Source: Tachypleus tridentatus
Taxonomy: Eukaryota > Arthropoda > Merostomata > Xiphosura > Limulidae
Assembly (NCBI RefSeq): GCF_004210375.1
Contig: NC_134830.1
Location: 65,078,326-65,142,325, forward strand
Direction of reading: 5' to 3'
DNA: 64,000 nt
The position numbers and the translations under genes were made by a program. The notes below the pieces were generated by a model. It had not been told where the DNA came from. It saw nothing but the letters and a program-made list of their open reading frames with translations, and did not search any database. Below, one piece after another: positions 25,301-33,082 of the stretch (the stretch's first letter is position 1; every line of letters begins with the position of its first letter).

Positions 25301-28300
25301 TAATAAACTATTAATACCCATACCAGCCGTCTTTAATATACATTTTTACTTCAAGTGGGTTTCTCATCACCGTGTTTAATCTTTGTCTGGCTTTCCTGTT
25401 GTTCAGACTCTATTTCATTATGTTTCTTTAGTTTTATTGCATTTTTTACCCATGGAAAAGCGTTTTTGCCGTATTTAAAAGAAAAATTAATTTGTTCGCC
25501 CAACAGATTGGGGATCGAACAGCCGGTAAAAAGTATATATGAGTGAGTTGGTGTAGTATGAAAACCAAGTTGTTTACTTGAAAGAAAAGTACAGAGTTAT
25601 TTTCTGGCACAAGAAAAGGAAGAAATTTTGAAATTGATGCCACCGTTTTAACGTATTTTGGAGAGTTAAGAAATAAAGAACTGTCTGTAACGAGAGTAGT
25701 TTTAATGTTAAAAGAAAAAAGTATGTGCAGGAAATAGTGGTACTTCATTCAAGGCAGGTCGGGGCTGGTGTGAGAAATTTATGAAAAGAGAAAAGTTATC
25801 ATTACGGCAAAGGACAACAAGTAGTAAAACAGATGACATTCTTTGGGACAAAGTGAATCAAAGGAAGAAGATGCTTCAACTTGAGAATCTAATATAATAT
25901 CCATTCTTTAATAAACTTTTTAAAAACATATTCACAACTTTCTAATTATTATCCAATTTTTTTTTCTGAAAATCCGTTTATAAAAGGGGGTGCGTCTTAA
26001 ATTTCAAGAAATACAGTATTGAATAAAACTAACTTGTTATCTTCTAACCAAGTTCACAGATATGGTGTATATAATAATTTTTATTAAGACTTATTTTTCG
26101 TTACATTATCGTTGTATTTTTGCAATACTAGAAGTATGACAATTTGTTTATTTTCTTAAACAACACCTTATGTACACAGTAAAACAATCAGACAAGAAAC
26201 CCTTACGGTTTGGCGAACGGTCCTTAATCTTTATTTATAGACAATAGAGGTAGTGCCAGTTATAAAAGGCGGCTTGATTTAACCAAATAGTAGTAGTTAC
26301 TTCACTGTTACGACACACCAAGTAGATCCCAGATCAATGTTCTAATTCTTACGCCACTCTCAGTGTATGTCACGTAGTTGTCAGTGATTATGAATACAAT
26401 ATTAAAAACCTTTTCAAATAATCTTAATATAGTTAATTTCAGCTATTAATGTAATTCATATTGAAGTATAAAGAATAGCATTAGTTAGTAACAAAACATG
26501 TAGTGATTTTGTTTTGTTTTTTACATAATCCCTTGTCTACTGATGACATTAATCAAATTACGGTTTATTATTCGATCTGTGAATAAGTACCCAAGAAAAT
26601 GAAATATAAACGAATAAAAATAGTTATTGTCATACAGATATGTAACTAAGAATAAAAAGTTACATTGAAATCCAAGTTAATTCCTGTTTCTCATGAAATA
26701 ATGTCGTAAAAGAACGAATATAAATTATACCTTTGTCTCTGTGTATATTTCATATAGCTTGGACTAACTCCATCTGTTGTGGGACTACTGTTCATTGCTT
26801 CTGGTGGAATATATGCAGTTGGAACTCCAGTTTGGGTATACGTGTATGACAAAATTGTAAATATGTTACATGCCTAAATTTACTGTTTTTTTGTTGTTGT
26901 GATAATAGTACCAGAATATTATTTAAATACATAGAGAAAACAATTTATTTATAAATTATAGAGATGAATTTGCAGCTTTGATTGTAAGTCGTTCGGATGA
27001 AGTTTTATTTTGAAAGGAAATACTGATTATTTTATCTCAGCTCGAAGTGGCTTAACGATAAGTCCGAAGTCTCTTAATGTTAAAACTGGGTTTAAATGAC
27101 AACAGCCCATTGAGTAACTTTATGCTTATCTACAAGTACATTTTATATTTTATAAACGAAAAAGTCTTAGAATATTTCCCTCAGACAGAATCAGACTGTT
27201 TGTTTCTTCAATTACTTCTAACTCTGTATTTTAGTTATTAATCTAAATGATTAGCATCATAAGTTAATGCTCGCGTTTGTTGAGATACAACTGAATTTCA
27301 ATAAACCATGAAGTTCAGTTTGAAGGAATGTGTGTGACTTAATCTTATTTTTCATACTTAAATCATAGGATGTAAGTATAAAAACCACAACTTGTATCAA
27401 GTCATCATTTATTTAAATTAAACCTTAACCACCATTATTTCCTTATTTTTAACCCTGACTCTTACATTACAATGTACACATCAAGCATTGTCTGCGCAGC
27501 AAGCTTTCTACTTCTTGGACCCGCGCCGTTTCTTCCTTTGGAAACGTAAGCATAATATAATAGAAAGAATTACCATCATTGTGTATCACTTATGGAACTA
27601 AACTCTCCCTTACAGAAACGAATTTAGTGTTTTGAATTTAAATACGAGGACTACTCATATTTGATTTTTTCTGTTAAAATGATATATCAAAATATTTTTA
27701 TTCATAAACATCCCTTGAGGTCATTTAAATCAAATTTACATGCAGTTAACACTTAAAATGTTACGCCAAATTAGCCGCACGTACTAAATGATGGAGTTGT
27801 GCGTATGTACATACGTTCTTACATTAGTTTCTGTTATGTTCTATCAAATATCACACTTTGTTTTAAACGAATATTATAGTCTGTTTTAATATTAGTTATT
27901 TAAAAAAATACTTGCGAAAGTGAATACTTAAAGAAATATGTTGATTTTCTTCTCACAGTGAGTGTTTTTGTTAACCAAACTTGTGTTCAGTGCTCATATA
28001 TAGGCTGGTATATTTCTTGGAATATTTTTTCCAACTCTTTCGAAGTCTCTTTAAGATGTGAATGTCCTAGGTTTTTCAGATCTGGATTTTAATATATTAG
28101 TTTGTGTTGCTGAGAAGTGTAACTGCATTACGTTTAACATTCGTTTTATTAGCATATATGATTGTTTACAGACACTATTTTGGAATACACATTCTAACAC
28201 ACCATTAATCTTTATCAGTACTTACAGCACTTTGTGGTTGGTAATCATTGCTCAAGTTCTTCTTGGTCTTGGGGCGGGAGGCAAAGTAATCACAGGATTC

Positions 28301-29634
28301 AACCACTCCTTGAGAGTCACTGTGTAAGACTTGTGTTTTAAGTTTCATATATAATTAAATACAAGGAAATAATAGGAGAAAAACTTTTTTTTTAAATAAA
28401 AGGAAATAAATGTCAAGATGGTGTTACATATTATATGTCTTGGACGAGCATCCAATTTATTGTTACTTATTACGATTTCAAATAGATTTACAATGATATT
28501 TACAGACATTTCCAAAATTTGTGACTCAGTTATTACATAGATATTGTTGTTAAAGGAAACACTTTATAGCACTGTAAAGTTCTGATAACGTGTTAAGAAG
28601 ACATTCAAAATACCATTTCTATGAACAATTCGAACCATACCTTACTGTATGGACAATACTACCGCCTGCCTGATAAACACTCGCTCATTGTATAAGAGTA
28701 TCGATGTCAGTGTCTATGTAACCAAGATAGAAAATGAAATTTGTAGCATACGTATACAACGCTTTTGGTGTTATCAGCTTTTTAATAAACTCCAATCTCT
28801 GCCTCAGCCTGAAATGACACAGCGGTATGTCTGCGGACTTACAACGCTATAAACCGGGTTTCAGTATTCCTGGCGGAAGAGCAATGATAGTCCACTGTGT
28901 AGCATTGTGCTTAACTTCAAACAAACACTGCCTTATTTGCTAAATATGATGTGAAATTGAAGGTTTGACCAGTTGTGAATTATTATTTAATTGAAGTAAG
29001 TATGAAAAAGAAAGATGTAGAAAAAATCTTATTGTCTTTGTAATTGGAAAGAAAACAATGATTTGTATATAAACATTACGAACGTCCACAATATTTCTCC
29101 AGAGAGAATGAAGGTGTTCATAATCGAAGCGATGTCTGAAGCTGTACTTGAATATTGACTCAGAAGACTAGTGAGCAAATTTTACTGTCCCTGAAAGCGT
29201 TCTGCTTCAAGAGGAGATAAAACTTAAGTTATAATCTTTGTAATTACCTCAGTTTATTACTTTAATAACAATCAATCAATAGATACTAATATTCCTTCTT
29301 TTTTATAAATTACGAGGTTTCCCAGACGACATACCAACTTTAACGATTGTTTCGGGGCTCTTTAAGTGTACTTTTGCTCTTGGGTAAGGAATTTAAAACA
29401 TACATAATCATTAATGATTTTTAATTTAAAGGCTCAATGTTTTTGATTTGTGAATTTGATTGTAAAGTTTGGGGTTTTTTATGTAGCGGTTTTATTGGAC
29501 CATCTATAGGGGGCACACTTCTCGATCGTATGGGTTATGAAAATGGAACTATGGTTTTTTTGGGAATTGAACTGGCAGTAGTAAGTTTTCTTTTTACGAT
29601 GAAAAAATTTTTGTTGAAAGTTGATTATTCATAA
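13001..29634 (+). CDS. SLC18B1: SLC18B1-like MFS transporter, copy 1 (spliced, 12 coding exons; two acceptors lost)
   Basis: Best model: exons 13001-13348 (ATG 13028), 17095-17190, 18407-18480, 20128-20275, 23838-23906, 24446-24533, 24795-24934, 26758-26856, 27454-27545, 28228-28323, 29309-29383 and 29487-29634. They join in frame to 481 codons plus stop, close to the family's usual 450-500. SLC18B1 proteins are 12-helix H+-coupled antiporters; the mammalian one loads polyamines into vesicles. Visible: an 80-residue hydrophilic N-terminus, TM1 (about 80-104), antiporter motif C in TM5 (residues 221-232, GVGITIGPTIGG), its second-half echo GGFIGPSIGG (433-442), and a loop ending YDK (342-344) before TM8. 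Oddities: the acceptor is AC before exon 9 and AA before exon 11, and Val339 stands where copy 2 has Gly. As written it may be a young pseudogene or may skip exons. Substrate is inferred from family only. Confidence 0.85.
13765..13935 (+). mobile_element. SINE family A, headless
   Basis: Begins at CCAAACATTCTCACCC, directly 3' of where box B would be, and runs through the body to AGATAGAATTAC. The CAAA tail is missing. Confidence 0.85.
14868..14990 (-). mobile_element. SINE family B
   Basis: Reverse-oriented: GAGTTTTTCTTATAGCAAAG tail, AAAATCGAACCCC box-B complement, GCGTTATAAATACATACACTT arm. Confidence 0.75.
15985..16264 (-). mobile_element. SINE family A, full length
   Basis: Tail TTTGTTTTGTTTTAATTTCG, then body, then head with the GATTTGAACCAGCGACCCC box-B complement and the GATTACGAGTCGAACGCC arm. 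Lies in intron 1. Confidence 0.92.
17095..17190 (+). CDS. SLC18B1: Copy 1 exon 2 (TM2)
   Basis: 32 codons, phase 0 to 0, between TTTTTTCAG and ATG|GTGAGT. It starts AEK exactly where the family sequence continues after PFFPKE. It continues QYGFVFGIFHFVVFILSPF, the second transmembrane helix. No unit 2 counterpart. Confidence 0.88.
17191..18406 (+). other. Copy 1 intron 2
   Basis: AT-rich intron with no recognised repeat. Near 17870-18200 a loosely repeated phrase (variants of CAGGCAGATAATGTA and AACAATTCCAAGTGTTAG) recurs about every 60-80 bases, possibly a decayed minisatellite. Confidence 0.6.
17820..18220 (+). repeat. Possible decayed tandem repeat in intron 2
   Basis: Phrases of the type GGCAGATAA.GTA..AAGACAACAGTTCCAAGTGTTAG recur at about 17855, 17920, 18005, 18070 and 18115 with heavy divergence. 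Spotted by eye; a dot plot would be needed to confirm. Confidence 0.35.
18407..18480 (+). CDS. SLC18B1: Copy 1 exon 3 (TM3 start)
   Basis: 74 bases between TTACAG and GG|GTAAGT, phase 0 to 2. Encodes VPTLSPIFSINSGVFFTGG then ATILLG, aligning with the human VHIGAKFMFVAGMFVSGG then VTILFG segment. No unit 2 counterpart. Confidence 0.88.
18688..18790 (-). mobile_element. SINE family B remnant
   Basis: The complement of CAAAGCTGTTACACAGTGGGC, the TTCTGCACACCAGGAG block and the GCGTTGTAAGTCCGCAAAC arm are visible. Box B is degraded. Confidence 0.65.
19824..19848 (+). repeat. (TA)n microsatellite
   Basis: About ten TA units, absent at the aligned site in unit 2 (44700-44720). Confidence 0.9.
20128..20275 (+). 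CDS. SLC18B1: Copy 1 exon 4 (TM3-TM4)
   Basis: 148 bases, phase 2 to 0. The acceptor is CTTTAG at 20127. An apparent longer open frame further left contains a stop in this copy and is intron. Encodes SPGATFFSLSLLGRIVQALG and then the IVANEFTERRATVL loop, matching family ..RVMDAV..ILAKAFPNNVATVM. The donor is a weak GTAAAA; copy 2 keeps GTAAGA. Confidence 0.88.
22100..22341 (-). mobile_element. SINE family A with internal deletion
   Basis: Same insertion as 47260-47535, but here about 35 bases of the body (the GTGGATTGACCGTCACA part) are gone between CACCAACGGATGA and AAGAGCGAGCATG. Confidence 0.9.
23255..23335 (-). mobile_element. SINE family B fragment
   Basis: CAGTGCGCTATTTGTGTTCTG, GGGTATCGAAACC (box-B complement) and GTGTTGTAAGTCCGCAG are recognisable. 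Shared with 48465-48545. Confidence 0.7.
23838..23906 (+). CDS. SLC18B1: Copy 1 exon 5 (TM5, antiporter motif C)
   Basis: 69 bases, phase 0 to 0, encoding AIVEMFYGVGITIGPTIGGF and then LFL. The GxGxxxGPxxGG pattern is motif C of H+ antiporter-type MFS proteins. The acceptor is TTAAAG. The donor TTG|GTCAAT is poor at position +3; copy 2 has GTAAAT. The exon ends in a T run whose length differs in all three copies of this exon in the window. Confidence 0.88.
23907..24445 (+). other. Copy 1 intron 5
   Basis: Includes a family-B-like fragment at 23958-24056 (CTGGGGTTCGATCGCCCGCAG), shared with 49440-49560. Nothing else recognised. Confidence 0.65.
24446..24533 (+). CDS. SLC18B1: Copy 1 exon 6 (TM6)
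   Basis: 88 bases, phase 0 to 1, TTTTCAG to ACGA|GTGAGT. Encodes VGGFMLPFFLLGAILVC and on through SAIIICFLPET, matching the family's SFGYEVPFIVLGCVVLL..ILPNYE. Both the GG and the LLGA glycines are kept here and lost in copy 2. Confidence 0.9.
24534..24794 (+). other. Copy 1 intron 6
   Basis: Short intron of 261 bases, GTGAGT to TTAATCAG, closely matched in unit 2. No repeats. Confidence 0.85.
24795..24934 (+). CDS. SLC18B1: Copy 1 exon 7 (central loop, TM7)
   Basis: 140 bases, phase 1 to 0, ATCAG to CAA|GTAGGT. Encodes GEHWKIIFNQTFIVDLVNIL and then TGFLSVCFNEATLEPHVRQ. This corresponds to the human SFWKLIALPK..FVINSLSSCFGFLDPTLS stretch, where the second half of the fold begins. Copy 2 has NP where this copy has NQ, and SVGFNE where this copy has SVCFNE, so copy 2 looks more ancestral here. 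Confidence 0.9.
24935..26757 (+). other. Copy 1 intron 7
   Basis: Carries the pogo-like transposon remnant at 25440-26022. The rest is AT-rich. Confidence 0.75.
25440..26022 (+). mobile_element. Pogo/Tigger-like DNA transposon remnant
   Basis: Broken frames encode the N-terminal DNA-binding part of a pogo-family transposase: IGDRTAGKKY (HTH region, about 25500), ELRNKELSVTRVVLMLKEKS (about 25660), then RGWCEKFMKREKLSLRQRTT (about 25762), the CENP-B-type second helix-turn-helix. Stops and frameshifts interrupt it and the DDE catalytic domain is absent. A motif GGGGTGCGTCTTAAATTTC with AAGAAATACAGT at 25987-26018 may be the right terminal repeat. The unit 2 counterpart has a further internal deletion. 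Confidence 0.75.
26758..26856 (+). CDS. SLC18B1: Copy 1 exon 8 (TM8 region)
   Basis: 99 bases, phase 0 to 0, ATATAG to ATT|GTAAAT. Encodes LGLTPSVVGLLFIASGGIYA then VGTPVWVYVYDKI. This is equivalent to the family YVGLVFLGMALSYAISSPLFG then LLSDK. Val at residue 339 replaces the usual glycine, which copy 2 retains. The donor is weaker than copy 2's GTAAGT. Confidence 0.9.
26857..27453 (+). other. Copy 1 intron 8, with destroyed acceptor
   Basis: AT-rich, aligned with unit 2 throughout. The last two bases (27452-27453) are AC. The aligned unit 2 bases (52320-52321) are AG after the same TTATTTTTA tract. Confidence 0.8.
27454..27545 (+). CDS. SLC18B1: Copy 1 exon 9 (TM9), acceptor lost
   Basis: 92 bases, phase 0 to 2 by alignment with copy 2. 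Encodes DSYITMYTSSIVCAASFLLL and then GPAPFLPLE, the family's ..LITAGCYMLLGPVPIL segment. The donor AC|GTAAGC is good. The acceptor dinucleotide is AC and no other AG lies in the preceding 40 bases, so normal inclusion is doubtful. Confidence 0.8.
27546..28227 (+). other. Copy 1 intron 9
   Basis: No repeats recognised. The end (28172-28227) is open in the exon 10 frame, but the true acceptor by phase and homology is CTTACAG at 28227. Confidence 0.8.
28228..28323 (+). CDS. SLC18B1: Copy 1 exon 10 (TM10 and following loop)
   Basis: 96 bases, phase 2 to 2, CTTACAG to GT|GTAAGA. Encodes TLWLVIIAQVLLGLGAGGKV and then ITGFNHSLRVTV. The matching family segment is LWLLVLILVVSGLSAGMSLI and the same spacing to the GF..G block is kept. 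Copy 2 lacks the six bases for Ile-Thr. The acceptor was chosen because it keeps the reading frame and gives LE-T-TLW, typical of the family. Confidence 0.88.
28324..29308 (+). other. Copy 1 intron 10, with destroyed acceptor
   Basis: Contains the family-B SINE at 28803-28927. The last two bases (29307-29308) are AA; copy 2 has AG at 54169-54170. Confidence 0.8.
28803..28927 (+). mobile_element. SINE family B, complete, tRNA-Val-like head
   Basis: ACAGCGGTATGTCTGCGGAC, then TTACAACGCTATAAACCGGG (loop CTTACAA with anticodon TAC), box-B-like GGGTTTCAGTATTCC, the AGTCCACTGTGTAGC body and a TTCAAACAAAC tail. Shared with 53690-53790. Confidence 0.85.
29309..29383 (+). CDS. SLC18B1: Copy 1 exon 11 (TM10-11 loop, TM11 start), acceptor lost
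   Basis: 75 bases, phase 2 to 2. Encodes LRGFPDDIPTLTIVSGLFKC then TFALG, matching human NGFEEGLSTLGLVSGLFSAM. The preceding dinucleotide is AA. An AG nine bases inside (CGAG|GTTTCC) would break the frame. The donor GG|GTAAGG is good. Confidence 0.82.
29384..29486 (+). other. Copy 1 intron 11
   Basis: Short intron of 103 bases, GTAAGG to ATGTAG, of the same size class in unit 2 (54246-54347). Confidence 0.85.
29487..29634 (+). CDS. SLC18B1: Copy 1 exon 12, terminal (TM11-TM12, stop)
   Basis: Starts after ATGTAG, phase 2. Encodes GFIGPSIGGTLLDRMGYENG and then TMVFLGIELAVVSFLFTMKK with a short FLLKVDYS tail, ending in TAA at 29632-29634. Reading through the GTAAGT at 29581 completes a plausible TM12 followed by lysines. 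Splicing there would truncate the helix, so I prefer a terminal exon. Copy 2 keeps the same tail and stop. Confidence 0.82.
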
Positions 29635-29767
29635 AGAAATTTTGCTTAAAAAATTTGATTTTGATTATTTTTTTTAATTCTATTCTGATAAATTGAAGCA
29701 ATACAAGTAAAAACAGTACCGTATGAAAAGAAATTGTGATATATTAAATACATTTATAAGAAACTTA

Positions 29768-29773
29768 AATAAA
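29768..29773 (+). terminator. Putative polyadenylation signal, copy 1
   Basis: AATAAA 134 bases after the stop codon, followed within about 25 bases by T/G-rich AGTTTGTCTTAAATG. The same hexamer is at 54628-54633 after copy 2. Confidence 0.5.
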
Positions 29774-30303
29774 TATGTAAAACCCAAATTAGTTTGTCTT
29801 AAATGAGGTTTCAAACAAGTCGATTCGTATAATAATTCCTTATTGAGTGTCTAATATCTATTTTTTCTAATGCAGATAAAAATAGCAAGTAGGCTTACAA
29901 TTGTCAAACTATTGCTTTTAGTTGGTGATAACCATTATACATTCACTGTGGACATCAATAACCAGATTTTGTGGACGATCAGAGGAATTAAAACCTATCC
30001 TATGAAATGGTTCTTTGCGGTCATGAAGAAACACTTGTTGTTAACTATAAAAACTCAACAATATATATTCATATATGTATATATATCGATAGACTTTAAA
30101 AACTGTGTCTTTAGATAAAACGATGTGAAAAACATAATATACGTAATTTTACGATTTTTGATTCCATTTTTATATTTGTCTTTGATTTGTTTATTTTCGT
30201 GTGATTCTGAAATATGATTACGTAATTTAAAGTGAGGAAAAATATACATCTTAAACATTTTATAACAAATAATATTTTAAAAAATATTTAGAATTTATTA
30301 AGA
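29774..30303 (+). other. 3' flank of copy 1
   Basis: Aligned with 54634-55147. Contains an 80-codon open frame with a good acceptor-like TGCAG at 29875. This is discussed under rejected items. Confidence 0.55.
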
Positions 30304-30578
30304 TTTGTTTTGTTTTTTTTGGAATTTCGCACAAAGCAACTCGAGGGCTATCTGTGCTAGCCGTCCCTAATTTAGCAGTGTAAGACTAGAGGGAAGGCAG
30401 CTAGTCATCACCTCCCACTGCCAACTCTTGGGCTACTCTTTTACCAAGTGGGATTGGCCGTCACATTATAACGCCCCCACGTCGGGGAGGTCGAGCATGT
30501 TTAGGCGCGACTCGGGCACGAACCTGCGACCCTCGGATTATGAGTCGCACGCCTCACGCGCTAGGCCATGCTGGACCT
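30304..30578 (-). mobile_element. SINE family A, full length, unit 1 only
   Basis: Tail GTTTTGTTTTTTTTGGAATTTCG to head GCGCTAGGCCATGCTGG. Flanked by GAATTTATTAAGA (30291-30303) and GAAATTTAATAAGA (30579-30592). Unit 2 has one uninterrupted copy of that site near 55148-55160. Confidence 0.93.
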
Positions 30579-30720
30579 GAAATTTAATAAGAAAAAATAC
30601 ATGTGGTTCAATAAAAACTTTTCCTATTTTGATTAAAACGTCATTTTTATTACTCATTTCACGGACCATAATTCTTTTTCTTTTCATAGTACTCACTTTC
30701 CATCTCTTACTAATTTTTTA

Positions 30721-30809
30721 TACAACGCAAAATCAGGGGTTCGATTCCCCTCGGTGGGAGCAGCAGATAGCCCGACGTGGCTTTGTTATAAGAAAACACA
30801 CACACACAC
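30721..30809 (+). mobile_element. SINE family B, 5' truncated, unit 1 only
   Basis: Begins inside the tRNA arm (GCAAAATCAGGGGTTCGATTCC), continues CTCGGTGGGAGCAGCAGATAG and ends in a (CA)n tail. It is flanked by ACTAATTTTTTA and ACTAATTTTTA. Unit 2 has an empty site at about 55456. Confidence 0.85.
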
Positions 30810-30820
30810 ACTAATTTTTA

Positions 30821-32740
30821 AGTGTTTCCACAATATATGCTTTAAGCCACGAGTATTTCAAACCCGTACAATTGCCGATAAAAACCTAGTAAAATAGTTT
30901 GAAACTGTGAAGACGATCTGCTTTAGCTATTCGTGATAGTATTGTGGTGTAGTTTTTCTGATATTCATATTCACATTTTACCCACGCTAATTATTACCAG
31001 TTCGTTTTTGAATACAGCGCTCTGATTATCGGATGTATAATTTTGTGAAGTAATATAGATTTTGTTGAAATTAAATTCAGGTTTTTTTCGTTTTCAAACC
31101 ATATGCCTCTTTAATTACTTTTTTTGGGTGAGCGTATTATACGATATAGCAATTAGTACTCAAATAATTTGCTTTTAAAAATAGCAATATATTTTTTATA
31201 TATAATATACTTTGAAATTTAAAAACATTAAGAAATTATTTCCAAGAACATTGTTTAAATAGAGAATTACATACTTATTTTTTTACCTTTTATACCCTTT
31301 CATTTGAAGAGAAATACCATCTTTCTTCTACAAATACAAACAGCAAACTCATTGCCCTCAGATTGTGATTCTTTCTTCGGACTATGGGAGGTACAGATGC
31401 GAATTTAAATGAGACTAAGATGATATAGAAAATTACCGAATGAAACTATATTTTCTTGAAGGGTGTCTTAAAGCTGTTCTTGTGAATACTTTCCGTTACT
31501 GTTTTTCAGGAGACCTTTGTCAATTTTTCAACCTTTTAACCGTGTAAATAAACAAATGGTGTATATTGGAATTACTAATACAGCATAGTTTATATACCTT
31601 ACTCTTTAATCTCGTCATTTATAAAATCTGTGTGACGTTAACATAAAGTTACATATTCGTAATTTAAAAATGGCCAATGTTTGTCTGCTTTGTTTTTAAA
31701 CACAAAGTTGCAGATTTCGCTATATGCAACGTGTCCATGCTAGGATCGAACCCAAATATTTAGCATAGTAAGCCTTCAAATTTACTGCTGAGCCCTTGGA
31801 GACAGGGAGGTTAATGTAATCATAGTATGTGTTTAGAAAATTAAAATATGGGAATTAATTCAGTTTACTGTACAGTTAAGTTTAGATCCATAGATTATTT
31901 CATAACTTTTTTTTATAATATTTGATAGACGTTTTGATAGTCATTTGTTTAGAAATTTGATATGAAAGTTTTCTCAAAAGAAAAGCAGAAACTATAAGTT
32001 ACATATCTTCCATACTTGATTTACCATTCTTATTTCTGTAATATAACTACTTTAGATTCTACAGAATAATTACCGAAAAAGTAGCTGTATCGACTCTGGA
32101 AGATATAAACACAAACGTACTTTAATAATGTTTCAACCTCACATCATTAAAAGACATACACATTCTTTGTTCGATCCTGAAAAACATGTTACATTTAGAC
32201 ATCTCAGATTGGTTATATTTTCTTGACTTTTAGATGTAGATAGAAGTTTAATATAGTTTATTAAACTATAAAAGAATTACCAAATGCAAGTATAGGATAA
32301 AAGTGTTTCTACTGAACTTACCAATCAAAAATCCGCATTTGTTACTTCTATAAAGTCATCAATTAATTAAACAACGACAACTATTCAAATAAAATATTCA
32401 AATATACTAATTTTTCTTCCATCCTAGTAGCTTGGTGGTAAGCATGAAGACTTAAGATGCTAGAATTCTGTGTTTCTTCCCTTTAACCGGCACATCAAAT
32501 ATCCTAATGAGTAGTTTTATGCTTAATTACTTTTATAATAAAAACGAATGATTAAATTTATATGAATTGTTTAAATATACAAGTATTGTTTTGATCGAAA
32601 TCAGTTTACTGGGAAAAAGTGTCTCTCCGTGGCCAGCGATAAGTTTATGACGTGATCACTCCCTCCATTTTCACGGAGAACAGAGGAAACATAGTCCTTT
32701 GTGTATTTTTGAATTAAGAAAAAAACCACTGAAATGTTTG
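30821..32740 (+). other. 3' flank of copy 1, gene-less
   Basis: AT-rich, aligned with 55465-57140 apart from 31690-32010, which is only in unit 1. No coding exon is supported. Confidence 0.6.
31690..31805 (-). mobile_element. SINE family B-like fragment
   Basis: Contains CTAGGATCGAACCCAAATATTTAGCATAGTAAGCC, a box-B complement followed by a degraded arm, and an ACACAAAGTTGCAG tail motif. The unit 2 counterpart lacks this segment. Confidence 0.55.
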
Positions 32741-32800
32741 TTTCTTTATTTTTGAATTTCGCGCAAAGCCAAACGAGGGCTATCTGTGCTAATCATTTAT
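32741..32800 (-). mobile_element. SINE family A tail fragment
   Basis: TTTGTTTCTTTATTTTTGAATTTCG then CGCAAAGCC..GGGCTATCTGTGCTA; stops there. Shared with 57146-57215. Confidence 0.8.
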
Positions 32801-32984
32801 AATTTGTGCGACATTCAAAATAATCAAATTGGATGTACAGTTCTCAGTGATTTAAAGCTGGCCAGTAGGCAAACAAGGACTGCAAATAACGATTTTATCT
32901 CTTTATTCAAATGTGTCTACTTCTTTCATTTATTGTTATATTTGAATTATTCTCTGCGTAACAATTCCGTAATGTTCGTTTTAG

Positions 32985-33082
32985 CCCTCTCCCCTCTAGT
33001 CTTACACTGCAAAATTAGGGACGGCTAGCACAGATAGCCCTCGAGTAGCTCTGTGCGAAATTCTAAAACCAAACAAATAAAC
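32985..33082 (+). mobile_element. SINE family A tail fragment at the right edge of unit 1
   Basis: Starts abruptly at CTCCCCTCTAGTCTTACACTG and ends in AACCAAACAAATAAAC. Unit 1 homology to unit 2 stops exactly where it starts, so it marks a duplication breakpoint. Confidence 0.88.

Larger units (their letters stand above)
1..32984 (+). repeat. Tandem segmental duplication, unit 1
   Basis: This unit aligns in order and in the same orientation with 35482-57400. Examples are 1-535 with 35482-36020, 3484-6480 with 36024-39780, 9790-11990 with 41980-44150, and 19412-32980 with 44446-57399. By eye, identity in exons and introns is roughly 92-97 percent, with indels. Segments present only here include the LINE at 547-3472, 12010-19410 (exons 1-3) and the SINE at 30304-30578. 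The match begins at the window edge, so the true left end may lie outside. The right end is sharp at about 32984, where a SINE tail fragment starts. Confidence 0.93.

Noticed and set aside
28172-28227. Earlier acceptor for exon 10 (TTTACAG at 28171)
   Set aside because: From exon 9 it would enter a frame with a stop, and it would add about 18 residues absent from the family. The acceptor at 28227 fits phase and homology.
29876-30118. Open frame with a good acceptor (TGCAG) 3' of exon 12, as a thirteenth coding exon
   Set aside because: It does not complete TM12, whereas reading through to 29634 does. It is open in both units, but they are too similar for that to be independent evidence.
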